64,000 nucleotides of DNA from contig NZ_FNSO01000003.1 in the NCBI RefSeq assembly GCF_900105945.1, forward strand, positions 558,001 to 622,000, given 5' to 3'. Every line of letters begins with the position of its first letter. The first letter of the stretch is position 1. The notes beneath the pieces are model-generated. The model made no database searches. It was not told the origin of the DNA and saw nothing but the letters and a program-made list of their open reading frames with translations. The stretch comes from Amycolatopsis tolypomycina. GTDB lineage: Bacteria > Actinomycetota > Actinomycetes > Mycobacteriales > Pseudonocardiaceae. Positions 8,809-17,793 of this stretch are shown in pieces. Made by a program: the position numbers and the translations under genes.

Positions 8809-10197
8809 GTGACCTCTCGACGAGCGTTCCTCACCGCCACGGCCGCGCTCGGCGTGGTGGCCGCCGGTACACCGGCCGGAGCCGCCGAACTCGGTGACCG
8901 CGGGCCCGGCGTCCCGGTCCGGCCCCAGCGTCCGGACGCGGAGCTGCGGGTCCTGCTCCGCCAGGTCGACGAACGGAGGATCGAAGCGACCGTGCGGCGG
9001 CTGGCCGCGTTCGGCACCCGGCACACGCTGTCCGCCCAAGACGATCCGACGCGGGGCATCGGCGCCGCGCGTGACTGGCTCTTCGCGCAGTTCCAGCAGA
9101 TCGCGGCGGCTTCCGGCGGACGGCTGAGCGTCGAGTTGCAGTCGTACGTCCAGCCGCCCGCCGACCGGATCCCGGTGCCGACGAAGATCACCAACGTCGT
9201 CGCGACCCTGCGCGGCTCAACCGATCCCGGCCGCGTGTACGTCGTTTCGGGGCACTATGACTCGCGCCGCAGCGACGTCATGGACTTCACCGGTGACGCG
9301 CCGGGCGCCGACGACGACGCGTCGGGCGTCGCCGTCGCCCTGGAGCTGGCCCGGGTGCTCTCGACGCGGCAGCCGGCCGCGACGATCGTCTTCGCCGCCG
9401 TCGCGGGCGAAGAGCAGGGCCTGTACGGCTCGCGGTACATGGCGCAGCAGTTCAAGGCGGCCGGCACCGACGTCCAGGCGATGTTCACCGACGACATCGT
9501 GGGCTCCAGCCGCGCCGACGACGGCACGCGCGATCCCTTCACGATCCGCCTCTTCGCCGAGGGCGTCCCGACTGCGGAAACCCCGGCGGAGGCGAGCCTG
9601 CGCCGCAGTATCGGCGGCGAGAACGACTCGCCGCCGCGTCAGCTGGCCCGGTTCGTGAAGTCCGTGGCGGAGAACGACGCGACCGGCATGACGGTCCGGG
9701 TGGTCTACCGCCGCGACCGCTACCTGCGCGGCGGCGACCACATCGGCTTCCTCGAACAGGGCTACCCGGCGGCGCGGTTCACCGAACCGAACGAGGACTT
9801 CGCGCACCAGCACCAGGACGTCCGCGTCGAAAACGGCGTCCAGTACGGCGACCTGCCGGAGTTCTGCGACTTCCCGTTCGTCGCGCGGGTCGCCCGGGTG
9901 AACGGCGCCGCGCTGTGGTCGCTGGCCACGGCACCGGGCACGCCGAAGGGCGTCAAGATCCGCACGGCGGCGCTGACGAACGACTCGGAGCTGCTCTGGA
10001 CGGCCACGCCCGGAGCCACGAGCCACGAGGTCGTCTGGCGCGAGACGACGGCCCCGGACTGGACGCACGCCATCGACGTCGGCCCGGCGCTGACGGCGAA
10101 GATCGACCTGTCCAAGGACAACGTCTTCTTCGGCGTCCGCGCGGTGGGCCCGGGCGGACGCCGGAGCCCGGCCACGTTCCCGGCGCCGGTGAGCTAG
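8809..10197 (+). CDS. Tat-exported M28-family metallopeptidase with C-terminal Fn3-like domain
   Basis: 462 aa. The N-terminus has a twin-arginine signal ([18 protein letters not shown]). Zinc-ligand motifs of the M28 aminopeptidase fold are present in order: GHYD (H149, D151), DDDASG (168-173), AGEEQG (E201/E202), an aspartate in TDDIVGS and a late histidine in the [10 protein letters not shown] segment. Residues about 380-460 look like a fibronectin type III domain. It probably acts outside the cell, releasing N-terminal amino acids from peptides. Its stop codon overlaps that of the convergent oxidoreductase gene through a shared CTAG. Confidence 0.9.
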   Translation: MTSRRAFLTATAALGVVAAGTPAGAAELGDRGPGVPVRPQRPDAELRVLLRQVDERRIEATVRRLAAFGTRHTLSAQDDPTRGIGAARDWLFAQFQQIAAASGGRLSVELQSYVQPPADRIPVPTKITNVVATLRGSTDPGRVYVVSGHYDSRRSDVMDFTGDAPGADDDASGVAVALELARVLSTRQPAATIVFAAVAGEEQGLYGSRYMAQQFKAAGTDVQAMFTDDIVGSSRADDGTRDPFTIRLFAEGVPTAETPAEASLRRSIGGENDSPPRQLARFVKSVAENDATGMTVRVVYRRDRYLRGGDHIGFLEQGYPAARFTEPNEDFAHQHQDVRVENGVQYGDLPEFCDFPFVARVARVNGAALWSLATAPGTPKGVKIRTAALTNDSELLWTATPGATSHEVVWRETTAPDWTHAIDVGPALTAKIDLSKDNVFFGVRAVGPGGRRSPATFPAPVS

Positions 10198-11150
10198 GCC
10201 GCGGCCTGCGTCAGCACCTGCTCGACGACGTGGTGCGAAGGCAGGATCAGGTCGCGCTCGGTGTCGGCGTCGATCTTGCCCTCGAGGAGGTCGCAGAACC
10301 GGTCGAGCTGGGTGGCCAGCGGCTCGCGCGCGGTCACCAGCTCCGGGATCTCGATGACCGTCTGCTGCCGGTAGCCGAGGCCGTCCGGGGTGACGGAGTC
10401 GTGCGAGACGTGGCGGTAGATCGTGACGTCGCGGCGCAGCAGGTCGATCTCGATCAGCCGGTCGAGCTCGGACACCACCAGCGAACGGACCTTCTTCTGC
10501 CCGAGCCGGGACGCCGACACCGTGGCCAGGCCGGTCGGGAACGACAGCACCGTCTCGATGGTGTCCTCGGCGCCCTCGACCGACTGCGGGTGGAAGTAGC
10601 CCGCGCCGGACGTCACGCGCGACGGCGTCGCGCCGCCGAAGAACTGGATCGCCAGGTCGACGTCGTGCACCAGCAGGTCCCACGCCACGCCGGTCTTGAT
10701 GCGGGGCGCGTACGGGCCGTGGCGGCGGGCCATCAGGTGCACCGGCTCGTTGACCAGCGCCCGCGCGGTCATCACAGCCGGGTTGTAGCGCTCGAGCAGC
10801 CCGCACATCAGCGGGATGTCGTTCTTCGCCGACAGCGAAACGATTTCCTGCGACTTCTCGAAGCTGTTGCAGACCGGCTTCTCGACCAGCATCGGCTTGC
10901 CCTGGCGGAAGATCTCCTGCGCCAGGTCGTAGTGCACCTCGGTGGCCGAGGCCAGCACCACGGCGTCCACATCGGACAGTTCGCCGATCTCCGGCGTCCA
11001 CCGGGTTTCGTACCGGTCGGCGACGGCCTTGCCCGCTTCCTCACGCGGATCGATCACGCGGACCAGGTCGACGCGCTCGTTGCCGGCGAGCACGCGGGCG
11101 TGGAGGGAACCCATGTTCCCGGTACCGACAAGAGCGATCCGATGCGTCAT
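10194..11150 (-). CDS. Gfo/Idh/MocA-family sugar-nucleotide oxidoreductase (GnnA/WbpB-like role)
   Basis: 318 aa NAD(P)-dependent oxidoreductase. The Rossmann motif is GTGNMG (9-14), the conserved EKP is at 90-92, and the catalytic-type H162 lies in [10 protein letters not shown]. Start ATG 11150 overlaps the stop of the aminotransferase at 11147, so the two are translationally coupled. A Gfo/Idh oxidoreductase followed by a DegT transaminase is the arrangement that oxidises and aminates C3 of a UDP-sugar in the WbpB/WbpE and GnnA/GnnB pathways. Substrate identity here is inferred. Confidence 0.88.
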   Translation of the reverse strand: MTHRIALVGTGNMGSLHARVLAGNERVDLVRVIDPREEAGKAVADRYETRWTPEIGELSDVDAVVLASATEVHYDLAQEIFRQGKPMLVEKPVCNSFEKSQEIVSLSAKNDIPLMCGLLERYNPAVMTARALVNEPVHLMARRHGPYAPRIKTGVAWDLLVHDVDLAIQFFGGATPSRVTSGAGYFHPQSVEGAEDTIETVLSFPTGLATVSASRLGQKKVRSLVVSELDRLIEIDLLRRDVTIYRHVSHDSVTPDGLGYRQQTVIEIPELVTAREPLATQLDRFCDLLEGKIDADTERDLILPSHHVVEQVLTQAAA

Positions 11151-12253
11151 GCGCCCAGTACCTCGCGAACGGTTTCGATGATGGTGTCCAGGTCGGACTC
11201 GGTCAGGTGCGGGTGCACCGGCAGCGACAGCGCCTGCTCGGCGACCGATTTCGCGACCGGGAAGTCCTCGACGCGCGCGCCCGGGATCAGGTCGTGACCC
11301 GCGTAGCAGTCGTAGTCGAAGACGATCTTGGGGTAGTAGATGCCGTTGCCGATGCCGCGCTCGGTGAGCGCCGCGGCCAGCTCGTCGCGCGAGAGGAACG
11401 CGTGCGGGCCGACCAGCACGGTGTACTGGTGCCACACGTGCTCGCGGCCCGGCAGCACCTGCGGGACGTCGAGGCCCGGCGTGCCGGCGAGGCCCTCCGA
11501 GAGGCGCTTCGCGTTCGCCTGGCGGGCCGCGGTCAGCTGGTCGAGCTTCGCCAGCTGCGGGATGCCGACGGCCGCGTGCAGGTCGGTCATCCGGTAGTTG
11601 TGCCCGGCGACCTCGTACTGGTAGCGGGCGCGCATGCCCTGGTTGCGCAGCACGCGCAGCTTGTCGGCCAGCGCGTCGTCGTCCGTGGTGATGACGCCGC
11701 CCTCGGCGGTGGTGATGTTCTTCGTCGCGTACAGCGAGAAGCAGCCGATGCCGAACGAACCGGCCGGCTTGCCCTCGAACGACGCGCCGACGGCCTGCGC
11801 CGAGTCCTCGATCACCTGCAGGCCGCGCTCGGCGGCCAGCGGCGCGAGCTTGCCCATGTCGGCCGTCTGGCCGTAGAGGTGCACCGGCATGAGCACCTTG
11901 GTGCGGTCGGTGACCGCGGCCGCGACGGCGTCCGGGTCGATCGCGAAGTCGTCGCGCCGGATGTCGGCGAAGCGGACGGTCGCGCCGGCCTCGAGGATCG
12001 CGTTCAGCGTCGCCACGAAGGTGAACGGCGAGGTGATGACCTCGTCACCCGGCTTCAGGTCCAGCACCTGGAGCGCGGCGACCAGCGCGGTGGTCCCGTT
12101 GTTGACCGCGATCGCGTGCTTCGTCCCGGAGACGGCCGCGAAGGCGTCTTCGAAGCGCTTGACCATCGGTCCCTGTGCGATGGCGCCGGAGCGCAGCACC
12201 TCGACGACGAGGTCCTCCGCGTCGCGGACGTCGACCACAGTGATGGGGATCAT
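11147..12253 (-). CDS. DegT/DnrJ/EryC1 sugar aminotransferase (GnnB/WbpE-like role)
   Basis: 368 aa PLP enzyme. The PLP lysine is K178 in [14 protein letters not shown], and [12 protein letters not shown] lies at 148-158. ATG 12253 was chosen because MIPITVVD matches the usual beginning of the family; an upstream GTG would add an unrelated leader. It forms a two-gene leftward operon with the Gfo/Idh oxidoreductase. It diverges from the LpxA-like acyltransferase gene across 149 bp. The expected reaction is transfer of an amino group from glutamate to a 3-keto sugar nucleotide. Confidence 0.92.
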   Translation of the reverse strand: MIPITVVDVRDAEDLVVEVLRSGAIAQGPMVKRFEDAFAAVSGTKHAIAVNNGTTALVAALQVLDLKPGDEVITSPFTFVATLNAILEAGATVRFADIRRDDFAIDPDAVAAAVTDRTKVLMPVHLYGQTADMGKLAPLAAERGLQVIEDSAQAVGASFEGKPAGSFGIGCFSLYATKNITTAEGGVITTDDDALADKLRVLRNQGMRARYQYEVAGHNYRMTDLHAAVGIPQLAKLDQLTAARQANAKRLSEGLAGTPGLDVPQVLPGREHVWHQYTVLVGPHAFLSRDELAAALTERGIGNGIYYPKIVFDYDCYAGHDLIPGARVEDFPVAKSVAEQALSLPVHPHLTESDLDTIIETVREVLGA

Positions 12254-12402
12254 GGGCAGTCTCTCTCGGCAGGCGATTTCGGCGCGTCCGGTACAGTGAG
12301 CCGCCGGTTCTGCGCCCGGCCGCCCTGCAGCAACGCGGGCCACACGTTACCGGGCGCGGCCGCGCGCCCAGTACCCAGCCGCCGACGAACGGATACCCGC
12401 CC

Positions 12403-13122
12403 GTGGCCAACCGCATCCACCCGACCGCCGTCATCGGCGAAGGCGTCGAGCTCGGCGAGGACAACGTGATCGGGCCGTTCACGGTGATCGCGGGGCCTGC
12501 CCGGATCGGCGACGGCAACTGGATCGGCCCGCACGTGACGATCGGCACGCCCGGCGAGGACCGTAGCCGTCCCCATCCCGCCGCCTGGGCAGACGCGCCG
12601 ACCGGTGACCCGGATCACGACGGCCACGGGGTCGTCATCGGCAGCCGCAACCGGATCCGCGAGTACGTGAGTGTCCACCAAGGGACCTGGCGGACAACGA
12701 CCGTCGGCAGCGACAGCTACTTCCTCCGCAACTCCCACATCGCGCACGACTGCCTGGTCGGCGACGGCGTCACCATCGCCTCCAACGCCGTGACGGGTGG
12801 CCACTGCCACATCTGGGACGGCGCGAACCTCGGCATGGGCGCGATCCTGCACCAGAAGGTCGTGATCGGCCCCGGCGCGATGATCGGGATGGGCTCGGCG
12901 GTGCGGCGCGAGATCGGCGCGTTCACCATCGCCGTCGGCAACCCGGCCCGCGTCACCGGCGTCAACGTGGTGGGCCTGTCCCGCCGCGGTCTCGACGAGG
13001 AGACGATCGAGGCCCTCGGGCCGTGGCTGAAGGGCAAGGAAGGTCTCCCGGACGTCACGCTGCCCGGCGACCTCTCTACCTTGGTAAAGGCGTGGGACGC
13101 TCGCCCGCGCGACGAGCACTAG
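12403..13122 (+). CDS. LpxA-like acyltransferase (UDP-sugar 3-O/N-acyltransferase family)
   Basis: 239 aa left-handed beta-helix protein with strong local agreement to LpxA of lipid A synthesis. It has NRIRE plus VGSD upstream of the active-site segment NSHIAHDC, with H112 and H115 at the places of LpxA H122 and catalytic H125. H134 in TGGH matches H144, D53 may match D74, and [11 protein letters not shown] matches the LpxA helix entry. The C-terminal helical domain is shorter than in E. coli LpxA (262 aa). The gene start is GTG. The next gene encodes an acyl carrier protein, the expected donor carrier. An alternative is a QdtC/FdtC-like N-acyltransferase using acyl-CoA. Confidence 0.85.
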   Translation: MANRIHPTAVIGEGVELGEDNVIGPFTVIAGPARIGDGNWIGPHVTIGTPGEDRSRPHPAAWADAPTGDPDHDGHGVVIGSRNRIREYVSVHQGTWRTTTVGSDSYFLRNSHIAHDCLVGDGVTIASNAVTGGHCHIWDGANLGMGAILHQKVVIGPGAMIGMGSAVRREIGAFTIAVGNPARVTGVNVVGLSRRGLDEETIEALGPWLKGKEGLPDVTLPGDLSTLVKAWDARPRDEH

Positions 13123-13133
13123 GAGCTATCACC

Positions 13134-13379
13134 ATGTCGGAAGTCGCCCCCAAGCTGCGCGAGGTCTTCGTCGAGGCGCTGGACCTCGACGGCGGTGTGG
13201 ACGTCGAGAACCTGAAGTACCGCGACATCGAGGCGTGGGACTCGGTCGGCCACATGGCGCTGGTCGCGGCCATCGAGGACGAGTTCGACGTCGAGTTCGA
13301 CACCGACCAGGTCATCGACATGTCGAGCTTCAAGGTCGCCGTCGACATGGTCACCGAGCTCCAGTCGAAGAATGACTGA
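13134..13379 (+). CDS. Acyl carrier protein
   Basis: 81 aa, acidic, four-helix ACP size. The phosphopantetheine attachment serine is S37 in AWDSVGHMALV, followed by EDEFDVEF, typical of helix II-III. ATG 13134 follows GGAGC by 7 nt. It sits between the LpxA-like acyltransferase and a FabG-like reductase, and its last codons overlap the reductase start. It therefore probably carries the acyl chain that is reduced and then transferred to the sugar. It must be activated by a phosphopantetheinyl transferase encoded elsewhere. Confidence 0.92.
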   Translation: MSEVAPKLREVFVEALDLDGGVDVENLKYRDIEAWDSVGHMALVAAIEDEFDVEFDTDQVIDMSSFKVAVDMVTELQSKND

Positions 13380-14100
13380 TTTGTCCGGTCGCGTCGCGCT
13401 TGTCACGGGCGGGACGCGGGGGATCGGCCTGGCCACCGCCCGCGCGCTCGTCGAGGCGGGCGCGACGGTGGTGCTGACCGGCCGTGACGAAGCTCGCGCC
13501 AAGGAGGCGGCCGCGTCCGTGGGTGCCTCCGGGCTCGCCCTCGACGTCACCGACGCGAAGGCAGTGTCTTCGCTGGTCAGGGGCGTCGCGAAGGAGCACG
13601 GGAAGCTCGACATCGTCGTCGCGAACGCCGGGATCATGGAGGACGCGCTCCTCGGGATGATCAAGGAAGAGCTCGTCGACACGACGCTGAGCACGAATGT
13701 CGCCGGCACGCTGCACACCGTCCAGGCCGCGGCCCGGGCGATGATGCGGAAGAAGTCCGGCTCGATCGTCGTGCTCGCCTCGATCGTCGGCGAGTACGGA
13801 AGCGCCGGTCAGACGGTGTACGCGGCGTCGAAGGCGGCGGTGTCGAACATCGCGCGGTCGGCGGCGAAGGAGCTCGGCCGGTCCGGCATCCGCGTCAACG
13901 CGGTCGCGCCGGGCGTCATCGAGACGGATCTCACCTCGGGCCTGAGCGAAGACGCGAAGGCCGAGAACGCCGGCAAGACGCCGCTGGGACGTCTGGGCCG
14001 GCCCGAAGAAGTGGCGAACGCGATCCGGTTCCTGGTGAGCGACGAAGCGTCGTTCATCACCGGCCAGGTGCTGGGGATCGACGGAGGCTTGGTGCTGTGA
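13372..14100 (+). CDS. SDR-family 3-oxoacyl-ACP reductase-like protein (FabG-like)
   Basis: 242 aa classical short-chain dehydrogenase. It has TGGTRGIG at 12-19, NAG at 85-87 and the catalytic triad S137, Y150, K154 (VYAASK). The C-terminal FITGQVLGIDGGLVL is typical of FabG. The ATG overlaps the ACP stop by 8 bp. FabG enzymes reduce 3-oxoacyl-ACP to (R)-3-hydroxyacyl-ACP with NADPH, so a 3-hydroxyacyl group is a reasonable prediction for this pathway. Confidence 0.9.
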   Translation: MTDLSGRVALVTGGTRGIGLATARALVEAGATVVLTGRDEARAKEAAASVGASGLALDVTDAKAVSSLVRGVAKEHGKLDIVVANAGIMEDALLGMIKEELVDTTLSTNVAGTLHTVQAAARAMMRKKSGSIVVLASIVGEYGSAGQTVYAASKAAVSNIARSAAKELGRSGIRVNAVAPGVIETDLTSGLSEDAKAENAGKTPLGRLGRPEEVANAIRFLVSDEASFITGQVLGIDGGLVL

Positions 14101-15491
14101 CGTTGCTGGGTGCGGGAGCTCGGCTGGTGGACGTGGCCGGGGGCCGCACGCTGGCGGGCGCGGAACTGTCGGCCGAGGTCGGCCGCCGGATGGAAGAGCT
14201 GGCGGCGCTGCCCACCGGCGTGGTGTTCGCGCGGATGTCGGTCGACCTGCCGAGCGTGCTGACCTACCTGGGCGCGTTCGAGTCCGGGCGGGCGATCGCG
14301 CTGATCGATCCGGCGCTGGACGCCGACGTGCTGGCCGGGCTGATCTCGCGCTTCCGCCCGGCCGCGGTGCTTTCGGCGTCCGGCGACGCGCCTGACGGGT
14401 ACACCGTGGAGGGTGCCGACTGGGTCCGCTCGTCGGCCGACGGCGTCATCCCGCACCCGGACCTGGCCGTCCTGCTGCCGACCAGCGGGTCGACCGGCAA
14501 CCCCAAGCTTGTCCGGCTCTCGCGGCAGGCGATCCTCTCGAACGCCGACGCCATCGCGCAGGTGCTGCACATCGACGCCGACGAAGTCGCGCCGACCTGC
14601 CTGCCGCTGCACTACAGCTACGGCCTTTCGGTGCTGAACTCGCACCTGGTGCGGGACGCGACCATCGTGATCGAGCCGTCCGGCGTGCTCGGCCGCGGCT
14701 TCTGGGACGCGGTGAACACCTACGGCGTCACGTCGCTCTCGGGTGTCCCGTACCACTACGAAATGCTGCGGCGGCTCAAGTTCGACCCCGCGAAGTACCC
14801 GACGCTGCGCACGCTGACGCAGGCCGGCGGGAAGCTGCGCGACGAACTGGTCGCCGAGTTCAACGACAAGATGCTCGCCGTCGGCGGCCGGATGTACGTC
14901 ATGTACGGCCAGACCGAGGCGGCACCGCGGATGACGACGGTGCCCGCCGAGAAGTTGGCCGAAAAGCTCGGTTCCGCCGGGCCGGCGCTGCCGGGCGGCC
15001 GGTTCTCGGTCCGTCGCGACGACGGCTCGGAGACCACGCACCCGAAAATTGTCGGTGAGGTCGTCTACCGTGGGCCCAACGTGATGATGGGCTATGCGGA
15101 CGACGAGTCCGGACTGGCCAAGGGCGACGAACACGGTGGCGTGCTGGCCACCGGTGACCTCGGGTACCTCGACGAAGAGGGCTACCTGTTCATCACCGGC
15201 CGGCTCAAGCGCATCGGCAAGGTCTTCGGCAACCGCGTCAGCCTCGACGATCTCGAGCAGGCCGTGCGCACGGCGGCGGTCGGGATCGACGTGGTGGCCG
15301 CGGTGGCCGCCGGGGACAAGGTCGTGCTGTTCGCCGAAGGGGCGGACTCCGGCATCTGCAAGGACGCGTCACGGGCGCTGTCCGAGCGGTTGCACCTGCA
15401 CGCCAGCGGGTTCGACGTCCGCCCGATCGACACCGTGCCGCTGCTGGCCAGCGGCAAGATCGACTACCGGACCTTGGAGGGGCGGGTATGA
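14097..15491 (+). CDS. AMP-forming acyl/aryl ligase (ANL superfamily)
   Basis: 464 aa. Core motifs are complete: the A3 phosphate loop TSGSTGNPK at 129-137, MYGQTEAAPRM as A5, TGDLGYLDEEG plus GRLKRIGKVFGNRVS across A7-A8, and SGKIDYRTL with the A10 lysine near the C-terminus. It activates a carboxylic acid as the adenylate and probably loads it onto the adjacent ACP or CoA. It overlaps the preceding and following genes by 4 bp each. The substrate is not predictable by eye. Confidence 0.9.
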   Translation: MTLLGAGARLVDVAGGRTLAGAELSAEVGRRMEELAALPTGVVFARMSVDLPSVLTYLGAFESGRAIALIDPALDADVLAGLISRFRPAAVLSASGDAPDGYTVEGADWVRSSADGVIPHPDLAVLLPTSGSTGNPKLVRLSRQAILSNADAIAQVLHIDADEVAPTCLPLHYSYGLSVLNSHLVRDATIVIEPSGVLGRGFWDAVNTYGVTSLSGVPYHYEMLRRLKFDPAKYPTLRTLTQAGGKLRDELVAEFNDKMLAVGGRMYVMYGQTEAAPRMTTVPAEKLAEKLGSAGPALPGGRFSVRRDDGSETTHPKIVGEVVYRGPNVMMGYADDESGLAKGDEHGGVLATGDLGYLDEEGYLFITGRLKRIGKVFGNRVSLDDLEQAVRTAAVGIDVVAAVAAGDKVVLFAEGADSGICKDASRALSERLHLHASGFDVRPIDTVPLLASGKIDYRTLEGRV

Positions 15492-16540
15492 GTGTGTTCA
15501 CGCGGTCGCAGGCCGACCGGGAAGCCTTGCTGCTGCCCGAGCTCGTCGACTTGACGGCCCACCACCGGGCTCATTCCGAAGGCTACGACCGGATTTTGTC
15601 GTCGCTGGGAATCGCGTCCGACGTGGCTTTCGGCTCGATCGCGGACCTGCCGTGGCTGCCGGTGCGGATGTTCAAGACGCACGACCTCAAGTCCGTCCCG
15701 GACAGCGAGGTCTTCAAGACGCTGACGTCGTCGGGCACCACCGGCGCCGGTGCGTCCCGCATCTACCTCGACAAGGAGGCGGCGGGCGCGCAGACCAAGC
15801 AGCTGGGCGCCACGCTGCAGGAGGTGCTCGGCAACGAGCGGCTGCCGATGCTGATGGTCGACACGATCGGCATCATCAAGAACCGCCGGTCGTTCTCCGC
15901 GCGCGGCGCGGGTGTGCTGGGCATGGCGAACTTCGGCCGCAAGCACACGTACGTGCTCGACGAAAACGACCAGCCGGACGTCGAGGCGGTCAAGAAGTTC
16001 CTGGCCGAGTACGGCGACAAGCCGTTCCTGATCTTCGGCTTCACGTTCATGGTGTGGCTGTACCTGTACGAGGTCGCGCGGGACAACGACCTGGACCTGT
16101 CGAACGGCATCCTGATCCACAGCGGCGGCTGGAAGAAGCTGATCGACCGCGCGGTCGACAACACCGAGTTCCGGCGGCGGTTCAAAGAGGACACCGGCCT
16201 CACCCGGATCCACAACTACTACGGGATGATCGAGCAGATCGGCACGGTGTTCCTCGAGGGCCCGTCCGGGAACTCGCTCTACTGCCCGGACTTCGCCGAC
16301 GTGGTCATCCGGAACCCGGAGACGTGGGAAGAGCAGCCGGTGGGGGAGCCGGGCGTGATCGAGGTCGTCTCGACGCTGCCGCGGTCCTACCCGGGGCACG
16401 TGCTGCTGACCGAAGACCTGGGCGTCTACAACGGCATCGACGACGGCGACTGGCCGGGCAAGCACTTCTCCGTGCTCGGGCGGCTGCCGAAGGCGGAGGC
16501 CCGCGGGTGCTCCGACACGTTCTCGGGAGCGGCGGCGTGA
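15488..16540 (+). CDS. LuxE-like acyl-protein synthetase
   Basis: 350 aa protein resembling LuxE, the ATP-dependent acyl-protein synthetase of fatty-acid reductase complexes. The nucleotide-binding loop TSSGTTG is at 80-86, after the LPWLPVRMFKTHDLKSV segment common in this family. A later NYYGMIEQIGTVF segment corresponds to the ANL A5 region. LuxE forms an acyl-adenylate and passes the acyl group, via its own residue, to LuxC. Here it overlaps a LuxC-like gene by 4 bp, but there are no luciferase genes nearby. Confidence 0.85.
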   Translation: MSVFTRSQADREALLLPELVDLTAHHRAHSEGYDRILSSLGIASDVAFGSIADLPWLPVRMFKTHDLKSVPDSEVFKTLTSSGTTGAGASRIYLDKEAAGAQTKQLGATLQEVLGNERLPMLMVDTIGIIKNRRSFSARGAGVLGMANFGRKHTYVLDENDQPDVEAVKKFLAEYGDKPFLIFGFTFMVWLYLYEVARDNDLDLSNGILIHSGGWKKLIDRAVDNTEFRRRFKEDTGLTRIHNYYGMIEQIGTVFLEGPSGNSLYCPDFADVVIRNPETWEEQPVGEPGVIEVVSTLPRSYPGHVLLTEDLGVYNGIDDGDWPGKHFSVLGRLPKAEARGCSDTFSGAAA

Positions 16541-17781
16541 CTTCCCTGACCCAGCGTTTCCCTGCTGCTCCTCCGGTCTCCGTGACCGACCTGGCCGACG
16601 AGCTGCGCGCTTCGCCGCCGGGCGGCCGCCTGCGGGTCGGCGACCCGCGGATCGTCGAGTTCGTCACGAAGTTCGCCCGCAAGCTGCTGGCCCCGGCCAC
16701 CGCGCGCCGGTTCCCGGAGCTGGCGTCGCTCGGGTTCTTCCTGCGCAAGGGCGAAATCGCCAAGGCGCTGTCCACACTGGACACTTCGGGCAACGCCCTG
16801 CGGTTCCCGCGCGGGCTGGTGTTCCACGTGCCACCGGCGAACGTCGACACGATCTTCGTCTACTCGTGGGCGCTGTCCGCGCTGGCGGGCAACCACAACG
16901 TCGTGCGCGTGTCGTCGCGGTCGGCCGGTGCCGCGGAGGCGGTGCTGGAGGCGCTGAACGCGGCTCTGTCCGAAGTGGACTCCTCGGTGTCCGACGTGGT
17001 GCGCGCGACGCAGCGGATGGTCACGTACGACCGCAGCGACGAGGTGAGCGGCGCCCTGTCGCTGGCCGCCGACCTGCGCGTCATCTGGGGCGGCGACGGC
17101 TCGGTCGCGGCCCTGCGGAAGTACCCGCTGGCCCCGCATGCGCGTGATCTGACGTTCCCGGACCGCTCGTCCTTCGCCGTCGCCTCGGTGGCGGGGTGGC
17201 AGCGGGCGTCGGAAGCCGAGCGGCGCGCGGCCGCCGAGGGCTTCTACAACGACTCGTACTGGTTCGACCAGGCCGCCTGCTCGTCCCCGCGTGCGGTGTT
17301 CTGGGTCGGCGACTCGGCGGGTGCGTCTGCGGCGGGTCAGGAGTTCCGCACGCTGCTGGCTTCGGTGCTCGCGGCGAAGCAGCACGTCACCGAGCCGGCG
17401 ATGGCGGTCCAGAAGCGCGTCTCGGCGTACGGCGCCGCGGTCGACGGCCTGGTGCGCGGTATCGAGTTCCAGGGCAACGGCCTGGCCACGCTCGAACTCG
17501 CCGACCCGGCGGTGCTGCCGCGCGAGTGGCTGGGCGCGGGCACGTTCGCGAACGCCCAGGTGTCCTCGTTGTCCGATCTGGTGCCGATCGTGCTCCGGAA
17601 GGACCAGACGGTCAGCCAGTTCGGCTTCACGGCCGAGGAGCTCACGGCTTTCGCGCACGAGCTCGCGGGCCGCGGCGTCGACCGGATCGTGCCGTTCGGG
17701 TCCGCCCTGACCTTCTCCGCGGTGTGGGACGGCTACGATCTGCTCTCCGAGTTCAGCCGCCTGGTCACGGTGCAGGCCTGA
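16537..17781 (+). CDS. LuxC-like acyl-CoA/acyl-protein reductase
   Basis: 414 aa, aldehyde-dehydrogenase-like reductase of the LuxC family. The nucleophile is C248 in FDQAACSSPR, matching the catalytic cysteine region of LuxC. FHVPPANVDTIFVYSWALS (97-115) and NVVRVSSRS are typical of the NADPH-binding half. The enzyme reduces an activated acyl group to an aldehyde. The start is GTG within GTGA, overlapping the LuxE-like stop. Co-transcription with ACP, FabG-like and ligase genes suggests the aldehyde or its alcohol belongs to a glycan decoration, not light production. Confidence 0.87.
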   Translation: MTSLTQRFPAAPPVSVTDLADELRASPPGGRLRVGDPRIVEFVTKFARKLLAPATARRFPELASLGFFLRKGEIAKALSTLDTSGNALRFPRGLVFHVPPANVDTIFVYSWALSALAGNHNVVRVSSRSAGAAEAVLEALNAALSEVDSSVSDVVRATQRMVTYDRSDEVSGALSLAADLRVIWGGDGSVAALRKYPLAPHARDLTFPDRSSFAVASVAGWQRASEAERRAAAEGFYNDSYWFDQAACSSPRAVFWVGDSAGASAAGQEFRTLLASVLAAKQHVTEPAMAVQKRVSAYGAAVDGLVRGIEFQGNGLATLELADPAVLPREWLGAGTFANAQVSSLSDLVPIVLRKDQTVSQFGFTAEELTAFAHELAGRGVDRIVPFGSALTFSAVWDGYDLLSEFSRLVTVQA

Positions 17782-17793
17782 GGAGAGCCGTCG

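Noticed and set aside
2147..17781. A single secondary-metabolite cluster of polyketide or peptide type
   Set aside because: An ACP, ligase and reductase are present, but there is no ketosynthase, adenylation-condensation module or resistance gene. The content fits glycan decoration better.
15488..17781. Bioluminescence operon
   Set aside because: LuxE- and LuxC-like genes occur, but there are no luxA, luxB, luxD or flavin reductase genes nearby.
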